Origin: Bacteroidaceae bacterium
GTDB taxonomy: Bacteria; Bacteroidota; Bacteroidia; Bacteroidales; Bacteroidaceae
Assembly (NCBI GenBank): GCA_017383485.1
Contig: JAFNXM010000035.1
Span: 43,904 to 107,903 of the forward strand
Length of the DNA stretch: 64,000 nt
Direction: 5' to 3'
Shown: positions 1 to 8,617 of the stretch, one piece after another
Layout of the letters: every line of letters begins with the position of its first letter
Numbering within the stretch: position 1 is the stretch's first letter
Program-made: the position numbers and the translations under genes
Notes under the pieces: generated by a model
Databases searched by the model: none
Told to the model about the DNA's origin: nothing
What the model saw: the letters and a program-made list of their open reading frames with translations, nothing else

Positions 1-82
1 AAATCAAGAACAGCACAAATGGGGTAGCCACGGCAATGGCCATCCATTTCATTCCTTTATATAATAGGTGTGCTTTCTTCAT
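1..82 (-). CDS. Start of an unidentified membrane or exported protein (partial)
   Basis: Only the first 27 codons lie in the window; the gene continues past the left edge. Translation begins at the ATG complementary to 80-82 with MKKAHLLYKGMKW and continues into a hydrophobic stretch (MAIAVATPFVLFLI). This is a positively charged N-terminus followed by a membrane anchor or uncleaved signal. Such starts occur in Bacteroidota AsmA/TamB-like proteins, but too little is visible to assign a family. Upstream lies a repeat-rich gene-free stretch. Confidence 0.5.
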   Translation of the reverse strand, partial: MKKAHLLYKGMKWMAIAVATPFVLFLI

Positions 83-89
83 GTTTTTT

Positions 90-192
90 TGAGTAGACTG
101 GTGGACGAGTAGACTAGTGGACGAGTGGAGAGTGGAGAGTGGACGAGTGGAGAGTTGAAAGTTAAGAGTGGAGAGTGGAGAGTGAATGAGAA
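90..192. repeat. Simple GAGTGGA / ACTCGTCCAC-type repeat
   Basis: This is a low-complexity tract of nearly identical 8-11 bp units: on the plus strand GAGTAGACTGGTGGAC and GAGTGGAGAGTGGA variants, on the minus strand ACTCGTCCACTAGTCTACTCG. It lies just upstream of the partial gene at the left edge. A tract with the same core (ACTCGTCAAC) occurs at 16274-16332 between two genes. No gene is supported here. Confidence 0.7.
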
Positions 193-247
193 GGAAGTAA
201 ACTAAGTCAACCAACGTAGATACGCCTCAACTCATCATTTCCTAAGA

Positions 248-672
248 TTCCAACGATTTGCGTGAGAACAATCAGAGAGCGAAGTTAGTGCAAAGCAAGC
301 GTAGTGCAAAATAAAAATACGTTTTTTTATTATTTTAGCAATAATCTGTATTAATGTACAGAGGAGACCTCTCCTAAAACCGATACACCAGAATTCATTA
401 TTTTCCCAAGATTCCATAGATTTGCGTGAGAACATTCCATCGATTTGCAAAAGAATATTCTAAAGTTTTCGTGAGTACAACCACAAAGACAATAAGCCAG
501 AACTAACTCCTTCCCAAGATTCAATAGATTTGCGTGAGAAATAATCCATCGATTTGCAAAAGAATATTCTACAGATTTGCGTAAGAACAACCACAAAGAC
601 AATAAGCCAAAACTAACTCCTTCCCAAGATTCCATAGATTTGCGTGAGAACATTCCATAAATTTGCGTGAGA
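248..672. repeat. Nested tandem repeat: 108-110 bp units built from ~22 bp subunits
   Basis: The phrase TTCCCAAGATTCCATAGATT starts at 403, 511 (one change) and 621, giving a period of 108-110 bp. Inside each unit a ~22 bp subunit of the form ATTCCATAGATTTGCGTGAG recurs in exact and decayed forms (near 413, 434, 457, 521, 543, 565, 631 and 652), with an outlying copy near 248. A second conserved block, CACAAAGACAATAAGCC, is at 482 and 592. Reading frames through this tract are repeat translations. The stretch 83-757 holds no gene that I can support. Confidence 0.75.
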
Positions 673-757
673 TTAACCACGAAGACAAAAAAGGCGCGAC
701 ACCACAGATAGTGCCACGCCCCAATCAATTATCTAAATTAAATCTAAAAATGATTTC

Positions 758-946
758 TTACCAATAGCTTTCGCTAGATTCATCTTCTGAGCCACCGCCC
801 CAGATAGGATCTTTCTTGTTGGTGAGCTGATTACCATCTACTGAAGTATCTACAGAACCGCCCTTAATTTGCAATGAAGCAGCGATCATACCTTCTGTGT
901 GAAGGTTTACCACCAATGTTTCAGGTTGAATATATGTTTTTTTCAT
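758..946 (-). CDS. Small peptide of the MKKTYxxPE type, unknown function
   Basis: This 62-residue protein starts MKKTYIQPETLVV, has a short hydrophobic segment (MIAASLQI), then GG and an acidic, Gly/Ser-rich tail ending ESYW. Short proteins with this kind of start are common in Prevotella-like genomes, usually unnamed. The gene begins 26 bp after the stop of the large secreted protein at 973-3222 and is probably co-transcribed with it. There is no classical cleavable signal peptide. The GG after the conserved N-terminus recalls double-glycine leader peptides, but no peptidase or transporter gene is nearby, so function is unknown. Confidence 0.6.
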   Translation of the reverse strand: MKKTYIQPETLVVNLHTEGMIAASLQIKGGSVDTSVDGNQLTNKKDPIWGGGSEDESSESYW

Positions 947-972
947 GATTTCTATTGTTATTTATAGATTGA

Positions 973-3222
973 TTACTTTACGATGAACTTCTTGCCGTTT
1001 TGGATGTAGATACCACCCTTCACAGCATTGAGTACGCGGCGACCGCTGAGGTCGTAGATAGGAGCGTTAGCATTTTCCACTTCTACAGCATCAATTGCAG
1101 TAGTTTCGCCACCGAAACGAAAACCGATAGTTTGAGAAACTGCAGGGATATGCCAGTAAGCCTTGTGACTAGCGTTGTAGAATTCTGTAGCATTTGCATC
1201 ATTTACAGGATTGTAAAGACCTACAACACCCTCAACCATGCCAAGCATATAGTATGCATCACCATCTGTCTTAGTAACGAGTGTCTTAGCAATAGTACCA
1301 GAAAGAGCATTTGCCAAGTTTTCAACATCTTCATTAGAGATTTCGAGGTTGTATGTACCTTCTCCACCAGCGAGGATCACACCATTTTTAGCAGGAACTA
1401 TTGTGATTGCATCTGACAATTTAGCCCATTCACCATTTTCAGTTACTGTATGCGCAGTTACACCTTCGGGAAGAGTTACTTGAACGGGAGCGTAGAATGA
1501 AGCATAGCCAGCAGATGTGATAGTCACAGGGAGTTCTGTCACTGGTTCAAGGTTGAAGTTGTATCCACCTTCTGTGCCACAAGAGCTACCTGCATCAGTG
1601 AAGTTACCAGTATCTGTGTACAACCAACGAGTTGCATTATCGTTTCCTTTGAAACTAATGTTGTAGGCATGACGGTTTGATGTATTATTTGATGTTCTAA
1701 ACTCAACTTTAGTACCATTGGTTTGAACACCATTGTATCCCAAGAAACTGCTATTATTTACCAAATAGTGTCCAGATGCGTAGGAAACCAAATTTTCACC
1801 ATCAAAATAGAAAATTGTGTTGTTATCTGCTTCAGCAACAAACTCAGCACGTGAAGTGTTTTCAGTAGAGTTCTTTGCACCAAGATAGCGAGCATCGTCA
1901 TTCCATCCCTCTATAGCCTTAATACGGAAGTAATCGCCAGCTTTTGGCATATTGAGAGAGAATGATGCAATAATTTCTCTCACTCTAGCTGTGTAACTGT
2001 CTATTTCATCACTAGGAGTTGCTTCAGTAATACTACTTTTGTAACTCACAATGTCATTAAATTCTTTCTCATAACCATTGATAGATGAGCTATAGCTACC
2101 TACAGCAGTACCAATCTTAACAGCGTTAAACAAAGCGAACGCTTCATCGACAGCATTATTAAGAGCACCCCAAGCGATTTCATTACCTACAGCTTCTTCT
2201 ACAACAATAGTGAAGTCGCATTGACAACCACCATTTGCAGCAATATCGCTTGCACCATAATCAGCATCAAGGTTATTCCAGTCAATCTTTATACGCACAC
2301 GATACTCGCCAGCCGGTAGATTTCTAGGAAGAGTAAATGCAGGCATTGCTTTACTTTCACCATAAGTATTGCCAATGGCGCTACCTTGATTTGCTGGAGT
2401 ACCAGTGATATCATTACCATTATAATAGTTGTATGATACTATTTCACCTTCTTTAGTACCACGATTGTTATCTGTAAGGTAAAAGACATAATCCTTGTTA
2501 TAGTCAATATACGCATACGCGTGCATCCAGCTACCAGTATAATTAAATGCACTAAACTTCAAAGTTGCACCTTGCTTTGTGATCAGTTTTTGAGCGGTCT
2601 TATTCACATATACAGGAGCTTGTGCCGATGTCTGAATGTCAGACACAGTCAAACTATTTTCACCATCAGTTATTGTGAATGATGTCAAACCACGGTCACC
2701 ACGGTTAATGTTGCCCGTATTGTATGCATATGCATCTGCATTCACTTCCTCAATAGCCCAAGTTGCTGCATTATCTGAAGACGCATCGCAGAATGGGTAT
2801 ATTATTCCGTCGACAGATTCAACCTTAAAATACTTTGTTTGACCCAAATATTTGCTAGCAGTACTAATCCATTTAATTTTATATCCATCAGTAACTGGTT
2901 CAAACAGAAGTTCCATACCATCGGTTGTAGAATTTGCATCAACATTCCATTCATGACCATTGAGGTAGTAACCAGTTTTAGTCTTTAATTTGTAACCATC
3001 ACCAGATGCTTCTGCTGTAAATACCATATCATTGGAACTTGCGTCTAATGCAATAACATTTACACCACCTTTGGGTCCTGTTGCGTGTGTGTTGTTATCA
3101 GCGGCATTCAAGTAATTGCGAGAAGCTATGTCCTTGATGCGGTAATACTTGCCGCTCTCAAACTGTGCCATTGCGCCCACGGAAATGAGCAATGACATCA
3201 AAAATAAAGTAATTTTTTTCAT
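973..3222 (-). CDS. Large secreted protein with GEVED-like domain and type IX-like sorting tail
   Basis: 749 residues. Residues 1-19 form a signal peptide ending AMA-Q. Two similar modules begin GKYYRIKDIASRNYLN (about residue 24) and GDYFRIKAIEGWNDDARYLG (about residue 430), probably beta-trefoil or lectin-like folds. Residues about 205-345 resemble a GEVED domain (AYIDYNKDYVF, then a paired-Cys GGCQCDF segment). The last ~35 residues (IYDLSGRRVLNAVKGGIYI and a basic end) match the C-terminal module that sends Bacteroidota proteins through the type IX system. It is probably a surface-anchored or released adhesin or glycan-binding protein; no catalytic motif was recognised. The 62-residue peptide gene follows 26 bp downstream. 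Confidence 0.75.
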   Translation of the reverse strand: MKKITLFLMSLLISVGAMAQFESGKYYRIKDIASRNYLNAADNNTHATGPKGGVNVIALDASSNDMVFTAEASGDGYKLKTKTGYYLNGHEWNVDANSTTDGMELLFEPVTDGYKIKWISTASKYLGQTKYFKVESVDGIIYPFCDASSDNAATWAIEEVNADAYAYNTGNINRGDRGLTSFTITDGENSLTVSDIQTSAQAPVYVNKTAQKLITKQGATLKFSAFNYTGSWMHAYAYIDYNKDYVFYLTDNNRGTKEGEIVSYNYYNGNDITGTPANQGSAIGNTYGESKAMPAFTLPRNLPAGEYRVRIKIDWNNLDADYGASDIAANGGCQCDFTIVVEEAVGNEIAWGALNNAVDEAFALFNAVKIGTAVGSYSSSINGYEKEFNDIVSYKSSITEATPSDEIDSYTARVREIIASFSLNMPKAGDYFRIKAIEGWNDDARYLGAKNSTENTSRAEFVAEADNNTIFYFDGENLVSYASGHYLVNNSSFLGYNGVQTNGTKVEFRTSNNTSNRHAYNISFKGNDNATRWLYTDTGNFTDAGSSCGTEGGYNFNLEPVTELPVTITSAGYASFYAPVQVTLPEGVTAHTVTENGEWAKLSDAITIVPAKNGVILAGGEGTYNLEISNEDVENLANALSGTIAKTLVTKTDGDAYYMLGMVEGVVGLYNPVNDANATEFYNASHKAYWHIPAVSQTIGFRFGGETTAIDAVEVENANAPIYDLSGRRVLNAVKGGIYIQNGKKFIVK

Positions 3223-3440
3223 TGTAGATTTTGTATTTATGTGATTTATATTCCTGATTTAAGACCTTCTGTATGAAGGCAATCATTTGCTGGCAAATAT
3301 AAAATAAAATTTTGGGATGATTGGGCAATAATCGGTGAATATTAGTGCTTTACTCGCCTTACCCCCCCTATTTTGCTAAGTCGAGTTTACAAAAATGAGG
3401 TAAATTTACTGCTAAAAAATATGACAGGCATGAGGTGTTT

Positions 3441-3530
3441 TGAAAAAGTAAAGACCTCGTTGAAAAAAAGCCTGGGATAATTTTAACGAGGCGTCGCGAA
3501 ATTTTCACAAGGCCTTGACTTTTTTTTTAC
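3441..3530 (+). repeat. Dispersed GACGTCGCG repeat, copy A
   Basis: The core at 3485-3505 reads AACGAGGCGTCGCGAAATTT. On the left is AAAAAAAGCCTGGGATAA, on the right CACAAGGCCTTGACTTTTTT. It lies between the start of the 973-3222 gene and the end of the GH31 gene. A copy with the same left flank is inverted at 11853-11934. See the finding on the repeat family. Confidence 0.8.
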
Positions 3531-3555
3531 CATGAAAGTTTTGGGTTGTTTAGCC

Positions 3556-3686
3556 TCCACGTATCTCAGGTATCTACACGTATATATGTCAGACAAAACG
3601 TTTTTCTCTGTCACGTTTTTTAAGTAGTTCACGTAGATATTGTGAAATTATATCTACAGATTCTCGTGATACACGCGATACGTGGA
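3556..3686. repeat. Nested inverted repeats in the 3223-3859 intergenic stretch
   Basis: The outer arms TCCACGTATC (3556-3565) and GATACGTGGA (3677-3686) are perfect complements. Inside, GTAGATAT (3633-3640) and ATATCTAC (3650-3657) form an 8-bp stem with a 9-nt loop. A minus-strand 64-codon frame crosses this (3589-3783), but it reads through repeats such as PRDPRDT and is not supported as a gene. Together with repeat copy A and the terminator at 3774, this accounts for most of the gene-free stretch. Confidence 0.5.
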
Positions 3687-3773
3687 GAATTATGCCAGCC
3701 AGCGTATCTCGGGGATCACGGGGATACTTATATATATTATATATCAGCAGAAGGAAATTTATGACCAAGAAAA

Positions 3774-3806
3774 AGCGAAGCACTACCGTGGGGGTAATGC
3801 TTCGCT
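3774..3806 (-). terminator. Rho-independent terminator of the GH31 gene
   Basis: The arms 3774-3787 and 3793-3806 form a 14-bp stem (AGCGAAGCA-TACC type, one mismatch) with a 5-nt loop. On the minus strand it is followed by a T-run (complement of 3769-3774). It is 53 bp past the stop of the minus-strand GH31 gene. Confidence 0.8.
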
Positions 3807-3859
3807 CTGAATCTTTATGTTATTTCGTGAGGGGCGTCGTGGTTTGACGCCTCTATGTA

Positions 3860-6800
3860 TCAGAATTTCACGACACCGAGTCCGCTATCAATCAAGAGGC
3901 CATCCTTGGCGGTGAGGTTGAATCGGCCTGCACGTTTAGCCTTGAGTTTGATAACGAAGAGTTCGGGGTTGCCGGCGTCGAGGAGAGTAGCCTGGCCACG
4001 GTTGACGAATGTAGGATAGAGCGCCTTTGTGCCGTCTGAGTGCAAGCGGTCGTTGGTGAGGTTGACCATTTGCTTCATACCTACTGCCTCGATACCCATA
4101 TATTCGAATTCCTGAGTATCGTATGGGAGGGCGAAACTGAGGGCGTTGACTGCTCTGAGGTCCTTACCGCTGACGGTGATGCGTACTTCGTCGCCTGCCT
4201 TGTAGGTCTTAGCACTTGGTGTGAGAACGAGCGTACCAGCTACGACTTCGCTTGATGGACGAGCGCCGCCATCCAATACTGTGGAGACGAGAGAGGCGTC
4301 GTAGGCATCGATCAAGCCGTTGCCATTGACATCGCCGATGCTGACGTAATCGAAATCGCCATCGCCACGACGCAATCCGGTGTAGTTCATATAGGATGTG
4401 AAGTCGCCCTCGTCGATGCGCTTGTCGCGGTTGATATCGCCCTGGAGTATGCTTTCTGTATCTGCCACCTTGAAGATATACATTTCGTGACCCGAACCGA
4501 AGTTACCTACGGCTTCGCTGATAGAAATCTTGATGTAGCGTGCAGTAGGGTTACCATCAAATGCGAAGGTGCTCATAGCGCCAACGCGTTCCCAAGAGAA
4601 GGAGACGGGGGTGCTCCAGGTTTGCTTGTCCGTGCTATAAGAGACTGTACCACGCAGGATGGTGCCGTTGCCGCCGTCCTCGCGGTGATAATAGTCGAGG
4701 CGGTCCAGCTGGTTGACGCTGCGCAAGTCTATCAACATATCGAATGGCACGGCTTCTCCCTTGCCCCACTTGGTGTGCCAACCTGCTTTCATATCAAAGT
4801 CGAAGAGGTGGTCGATGGTTTGACCAGGTTGGTCTTCGCAAGTAACGCTTGCCTTGATGCCCTGAATAGCAAATTCGAGCGGATTGGACAACGTCATTGC
4901 CTTAGCTTCGGCCCATTCAGATGCACCCTGAGCATTGACTGCGCGCACCCTGAAGGTGTATTCGTTTTCGGCCTGGAGGTCTTCGAAATCGAGGGTCAAA
5001 TCGCGGATACCAGAGTAGCACATGCCACCGAATTCCACTTCGTAGAAATCCGCCCCCTCGACCTTTTGCCAAGATGGCGCAAGATTATATGGACCTACGG
5101 CTTCCTCCTTGAACACGACTTGAGGTGCGGCGAGCGTGCCTTGGCTCTTGCGCAATGGGTCTACTGTAGCAAATTGGAAACCTTTGACAGTCACTTCAAC
5201 AGCGTTCTTGGCAACGTCGCACTTGGCCAGGCGTACCCAAAGTTGTGGGTTCTTCTTCACACTAACCTTGGCAAATTCGCTGCCAGGCGTAGCGTAGCGG
5301 TTGAGTTCGGGCGACGCATTATAATAATAGACGTTTTCGCCATTGAGGAATTCTTCTTCAGATTGTACTGGGGCAAGTTTCACCTTCTTGCCACCAACCC
5401 TGGCCTCTACCTTCTTAGGCGCTGCACTGACGTTGATACGGAAGTCCGTCAGTTTGTTGAACTCTACGCCTGCAAACTCGCCTATCATTTGGTCTACGTG
5501 AATGCTCAATTTATTGCCATCAACTCGTGTAGTGACGGCGGTAGATGTAGCATTGCCCGAGAGGTAGTCCTGCGTCTTGCCATCGTCGTCGTATTCGGTG
5601 AAAGTAGTGCCCTGGAGCGCATAGATTTCGTAGACACGATAGTCGGTGCGCCATGCTGAAGGATTGTTGTGCGGCAGTGTCATCGGCAGGATGGCATCTG
5701 CCTTGACAAATACAGGGATTTTCCAGATGGGGCAGTCAAAGTTGTTGAGGATTACACCGCCTTGGTAAATGTCGCCGTTGAAATAGTCTACCCACACTCC
5801 TTCGGGCAAGTAGATGCCGTTGCGGATATCGTTGCCGTCCTTATCCATACTTGTTTCCTTGTAGATAGGTGCCACGAGTAGAGATGGGCCGAACATATAT
5901 TGATATTGCGTCTTGTGGCCCTGGGTGTAGGCGTTGGGATAATCGAGGAACATGGCACGAACGATAGGTTTGCCATCAACGGCTTCACGGGCTACGGAAT
6001 AGGCGTAGGGCATGAGTTCGGTCTTCATCTTCAAATACCAACGGTTGATGCTTGCGGCAGGTTCGCCCAAAGCCTGGGGATACTTGGGATTAGCTCCCCA
6101 GCCATCCATATTAAGCAACATTGGTGTGAAAGTCTTCCACTGATAGTCGCGGATATTGACTGGCACATTCTTGCCGCCGAAGATACCATCCAGGTCGTTG
6201 GTGATATTGGGCTGACCAGAAAGTCCCGAACCGATGAAGGTGGGGATGTGATAGCGGATGTATTCCCAGTCGCCACCCGACTGATCGCCAGTCCAAATGC
6301 CAGCATAGCGCTGAGTGCCGGCCCAACCACAAACGGAAACTATAAAGGGGCGCGCATTTGAACCATAATAGGGCATGATTTGACCAACGTCTGTCACACC
6401 ATTCAAACCGAATGAATAACCTGCGCCAACCCATGCTACGTCGGTCTTCAGCACACGTACACCAGCATCACGCACTTCCTTGACAATATCACGTTGGAGG
6501 AGAGGTTCGACACCTTCTTTGGGATGTAGGTCGCTCTGTGTCCAAAGTCCGATTTCTACCCCCTTGGAATGGGCATAGTCGCCAAATTCTTTCAGGTTTT
6601 GGATATTTTCGTCCAGGCTACTGCCCTGACCATAACCACAGGCATAGCCGTCGTTGGGCAAGAACCAACCGAGGGGCATATCCTGACTTTGGTACCTGTC
6701 GATGGCTGCACGTGCCGAGAATTGATAGGCTGCGGGATCCTCGCCGTTCAGGCTTTCACGCAATCCGCCTTCGATAGGCTTTTGGCTTTCATTGTAGCGC

Positions 6801-7732
6801 TTGCCATCTTCGTAGAGCATAAACCCATTTTCGGCTTCTTGCCAGTAGTCGCGGTTGTAGGCATTGAGGTGTCCCATATAGAAGCCAAACTTAGGCAACA
6901 AAACGGGATTACCCGTCAGCTGATAAAAATCGTTCAAGAGGGGCACTGCACCATCGTTTATCATAAAGAAAACGTCGAGGTAGTTTTCTTTGTGCGAAAG
7001 GAGCACTTTGCCGTCCTCGGTAGCACCAAAGTCATAACGACCTGGGCGGAAAGTATGCCACATCATACCATAACCACCCGTAGACCAATAGAAGGGTGTG
7101 GGAGAGGCTACACCACCGTCAACCCAGTTGTTGGTATTTTCGATCACAATAGCTTTGCCCTTGTGCGAGAAGCGACCATTTTGCACACCGCCGCCGTAGA
7201 AATATTCGTCCTTGCTGGCACGGAGCGAAATAGTGGTGCTTTCTTTGTCAAACTTCAAAGGGTCTGTCCATTCGACGACGGTCTTGCCTGTCTCCAGGTT
7301 CTTCACTGTCATCAAGACCTTTTGGCGATCTATATTCACGAGAATCTTTGGCGTAGAGATTTCAAAGAATCTGTCGCTGGTCTTCACTTCTATACCGCCC
7401 GTAGCACGACGTGCATTGCCCGTCAATATTTGTGCCTCGGGGGTAGCTTTGGGGTCACGCAAGATGCCGCCATTATTATCCTGGAACAGACGGAAAATAT
7501 TGCTACCGTAGAAGTCCAACGTCATCGTGCTACCATCGGCATATTTCAGTTCGACGGTGGTGGGATTGATTTGACGTGCATCGGTCAACTGTACAGGTAT
7601 TTGCACCACAGGGTTGAGACCCATCTGCGCCGAAACGCTGACTGGGACGGCTACCGAAAGACCAACGGCAAGCGGCAAGGCTAAAAGACAGGAAGCAAAA
7701 GGTCCCGTCATCGAAGAAATCCTTTTTTTCAT
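3860..7732 (-). CDS. Secreted GH31 glycosidase, probably alpha-N-acetylgalactosaminidase type, with dockerin and cohesin-like modules
   Basis: 1290 residues. A signal peptide (1-35, ending VSAQ) is followed by the GH31 N-domain and catalytic barrel to about residue 700. The likely nucleophile is Asp431 in VLKTDVAWVGAGYS and the likely acid/base Asp483 in IWTGDQSGGDW, 52 residues apart. After the beta-sandwich domains come an FN3 (about 885-950), an F5/8C (CBM32-like) domain (about 955-1080), a dockerin-like pair of EF loops (GDINRDKRIDEGDF and GDVNGNGLIDAYD, about 1085-1145) and a cohesin-like domain to the end. GH31 enzymes with this architecture and the KTDVAW motif include the alpha-N-acetylgalactosaminidases that act on mucin-type O-glycans. 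The family is firm; the substrate is inferred. It has its own terminator and stands alone. Confidence 0.85.
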   Translation of the reverse strand: MKKRISSMTGPFASCLLALPLAVGLSVAVPVSVSAQMGLNPVVQIPVQLTDARQINPTTVELKYADGSTMTLDFYGSNIFRLFQDNNGGILRDPKATPEAQILTGNARRATGGIEVKTSDRFFEISTPKILVNIDRQKVLMTVKNLETGKTVVEWTDPLKFDKESTTISLRASKDEYFYGGGVQNGRFSHKGKAIVIENTNNWVDGGVASPTPFYWSTGGYGMMWHTFRPGRYDFGATEDGKVLLSHKENYLDVFFMINDGAVPLLNDFYQLTGNPVLLPKFGFYMGHLNAYNRDYWQEAENGFMLYEDGKRYNESQKPIEGGLRESLNGEDPAAYQFSARAAIDRYQSQDMPLGWFLPNDGYACGYGQGSSLDENIQNLKEFGDYAHSKGVEIGLWTQSDLHPKEGVEPLLQRDIVKEVRDAGVRVLKTDVAWVGAGYSFGLNGVTDVGQIMPYYGSNARPFIVSVCGWAGTQRYAGIWTGDQSGGDWEYIRYHIPTFIGSGLSGQPNITNDLDGIFGGKNVPVNIRDYQWKTFTPMLLNMDGWGANPKYPQALGEPAASINRWYLKMKTELMPYAYSVAREAVDGKPIVRAMFLDYPNAYTQGHKTQYQYMFGPSLLVAPIYKETSMDKDGNDIRNGIYLPEGVWVDYFNGDIYQGGVILNNFDCPIWKIPVFVKADAILPMTLPHNNPSAWRTDYRVYEIYALQGTTFTEYDDDGKTQDYLSGNATSTAVTTRVDGNKLSIHVDQMIGEFAGVEFNKLTDFRINVSAAPKKVEARVGGKKVKLAPVQSEEEFLNGENVYYYNASPELNRYATPGSEFAKVSVKKNPQLWVRLAKCDVAKNAVEVTVKGFQFATVDPLRKSQGTLAAPQVVFKEEAVGPYNLAPSWQKVEGADFYEVEFGGMCYSGIRDLTLDFEDLQAENEYTFRVRAVNAQGASEWAEAKAMTLSNPLEFAIQGIKASVTCEDQPGQTIDHLFDFDMKAGWHTKWGKGEAVPFDMLIDLRSVNQLDRLDYYHREDGGNGTILRGTVSYSTDKQTWSTPVSFSWERVGAMSTFAFDGNPTARYIKISISEAVGNFGSGHEMYIFKVADTESILQGDINRDKRIDEGDFTSYMNYTGLRRGDGDFDYVSIGDVNGNGLIDAYDASLVSTVLDGGARPSSEVVAGTLVLTPSAKTYKAGDEVRITVSGKDLRAVNALSFALPYDTQEFEYMGIEAVGMKQMVNLTNDRLHSDGTKALYPTFVNRGQATLLDAGNPELFVIKLKAKRAGRFNLTAKDGLLIDSGLGVVKF

Positions 7733-8119
7733 ATTGGTTTATGTTTTATATTTATTTCTCTATTTAAACAGTAAAAATCGGGGTAAAGTTAGCAAAAAGA
7801 ATAGATATACCTCGATCGAACCAAGGTATTTTGCACTTTATGTAAGGCTTTACCTATACAATCCAACCATTTCACACCAACACATACGACCTCCGTCGCC
7901 AGTCACCAATTGCAAGAGAAGGTACCCAATTCGCTACTTTCATTGCTACTTTTTGTTAATATTTGGAGAAAAAATATGCTATTTCTCGCCTCTTGCTTTT
8001 TTTATTAAAGAAAAGAGCGTATTTTTGCATAGCATAGGTAAATAGGCAATCGAAATACCTATATTCCTGAAATCACAGACTAAAAATTAGACTTATCCGA
8101 TAACATTCAAAATTAGATT
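7733..8119. other. Divergent intergenic region, GH31 gene / rsfS
   Basis: 387 bp between divergent genes. It holds the rsfS promoter (8020-8027) and, on the minus strand near 7785-7795, a TAACTTTAC element that could serve the GH31 gene. No repeats, RNA genes or further frames were recognised. Confidence 0.5.
8020..8027 (+). promoter_or_regulatory. Bacteroidota -7 promoter element for rsfS-ftsH-cdsA
   Basis: TATTTTTG matches TAnnTTTG. A TTGC at 7993-7996 is a weak -33 partner, 23 bp upstream. The expected start of transcription leaves a leader of about 85 nt before rsfS. Confidence 0.55.
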
Positions 8120-8479
8120 ATGAGTACAACAAAAGAAGTAGTAAATACGATCATCGAGGCTATTCAAGAAAAAAAAGGTCATAGCATCGTCGTGGCAGAC
8201 TTGCGCAAAATCATCACAGCACCTTGCGAATATTTCGTCGTGGCTACTGGCAACTCGCCACAGCACGTAGATGCTTTGACTTATTCCGTAGAAGAAATGG
8301 TGCGCAAGACTCATGGCGAAAAACCTGCTGCTATTGCTGGACAGGAAAACGCTATTTGGGAAGCCATGGACTACGGCAATATCATGGTGCACCACCTGTT
8401 GCCCGATGCACGCGAACACTATGACATTGAGCACCTGTGGCAAGATGCACACCTGGAAATCATCCCCGATTTGGACTAA
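8120..8479 (+). CDS. rsfS: Ribosomal silencing factor RsfS
   Basis: 119 residues, full length for the RsfS/YbeB/Iojap family. The family motifs are present: ADLRKI, CEYFVVATGNSPQHVDAL, GENAIWEAMDYG-like (here QENAIWEAMDYG) and the VHHLLPDAREHYDIEHLW segment. RsfS binds ribosomal protein L14 and blocks joining of the subunits when nutrients are short. It is first in the conserved Bacteroidales cluster rsfS-ftsH-cdsA, with 138 bp to ftsH. Confidence 0.93.
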   Translation: MSTTKEVVNTIIEAIQEKKGHSIVVADLRKIITAPCEYFVVATGNSPQHVDALTYSVEEMVRKTHGEKPAAIAGQENAIWEAMDYGNIMVHHLLPDAREHYDIEHLWQDAHLEIIPDLD

Positions 8480-8617
8480 GTAAAAATATCACAGAACATC
8501 ACAAACAATTCACAAACAAAACATTACTTCTCGACATCGCTTTGTGAAAGTTGGCGAAAACAGGCTCACAGCTTCTCACAAAATCGACGAGGATGAAAAA
8601 ACAAAACAAAAAAGAAA

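Noticed and set aside
248-672. Possible CRISPR array
   Set aside because: The 22-bp units are directly adjacent or irregularly spaced and the intervening sequence is itself repeated, so there are no unique spacers; no cas genes are nearby.
235-728. Two minus-strand frames (71 and 125 codons) over the left repeat region
   Set aside because: They translate the 22-bp and 110-bp tandem repeats (recurrent SHANLWNL/FCKSMEC), with no signal, domain or promoter.
3589-3783. Minus-strand 64-codon frame with a hydrophobic start
   Set aside because: It runs through the nested inverted repeats and the GH31 terminator and has no promoter.
4487-5659. 390-codon plus-strand frame inside the GH31 gene
   Set aside because: It is antisense to a clear GH31 coding sequence and has no recognisable domain.
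6569-7684. 371-codon plus-strand frame inside the GH31 gene
   Set aside because: Another antisense shadow; it overlaps the catalytic domain on the opposite strand.
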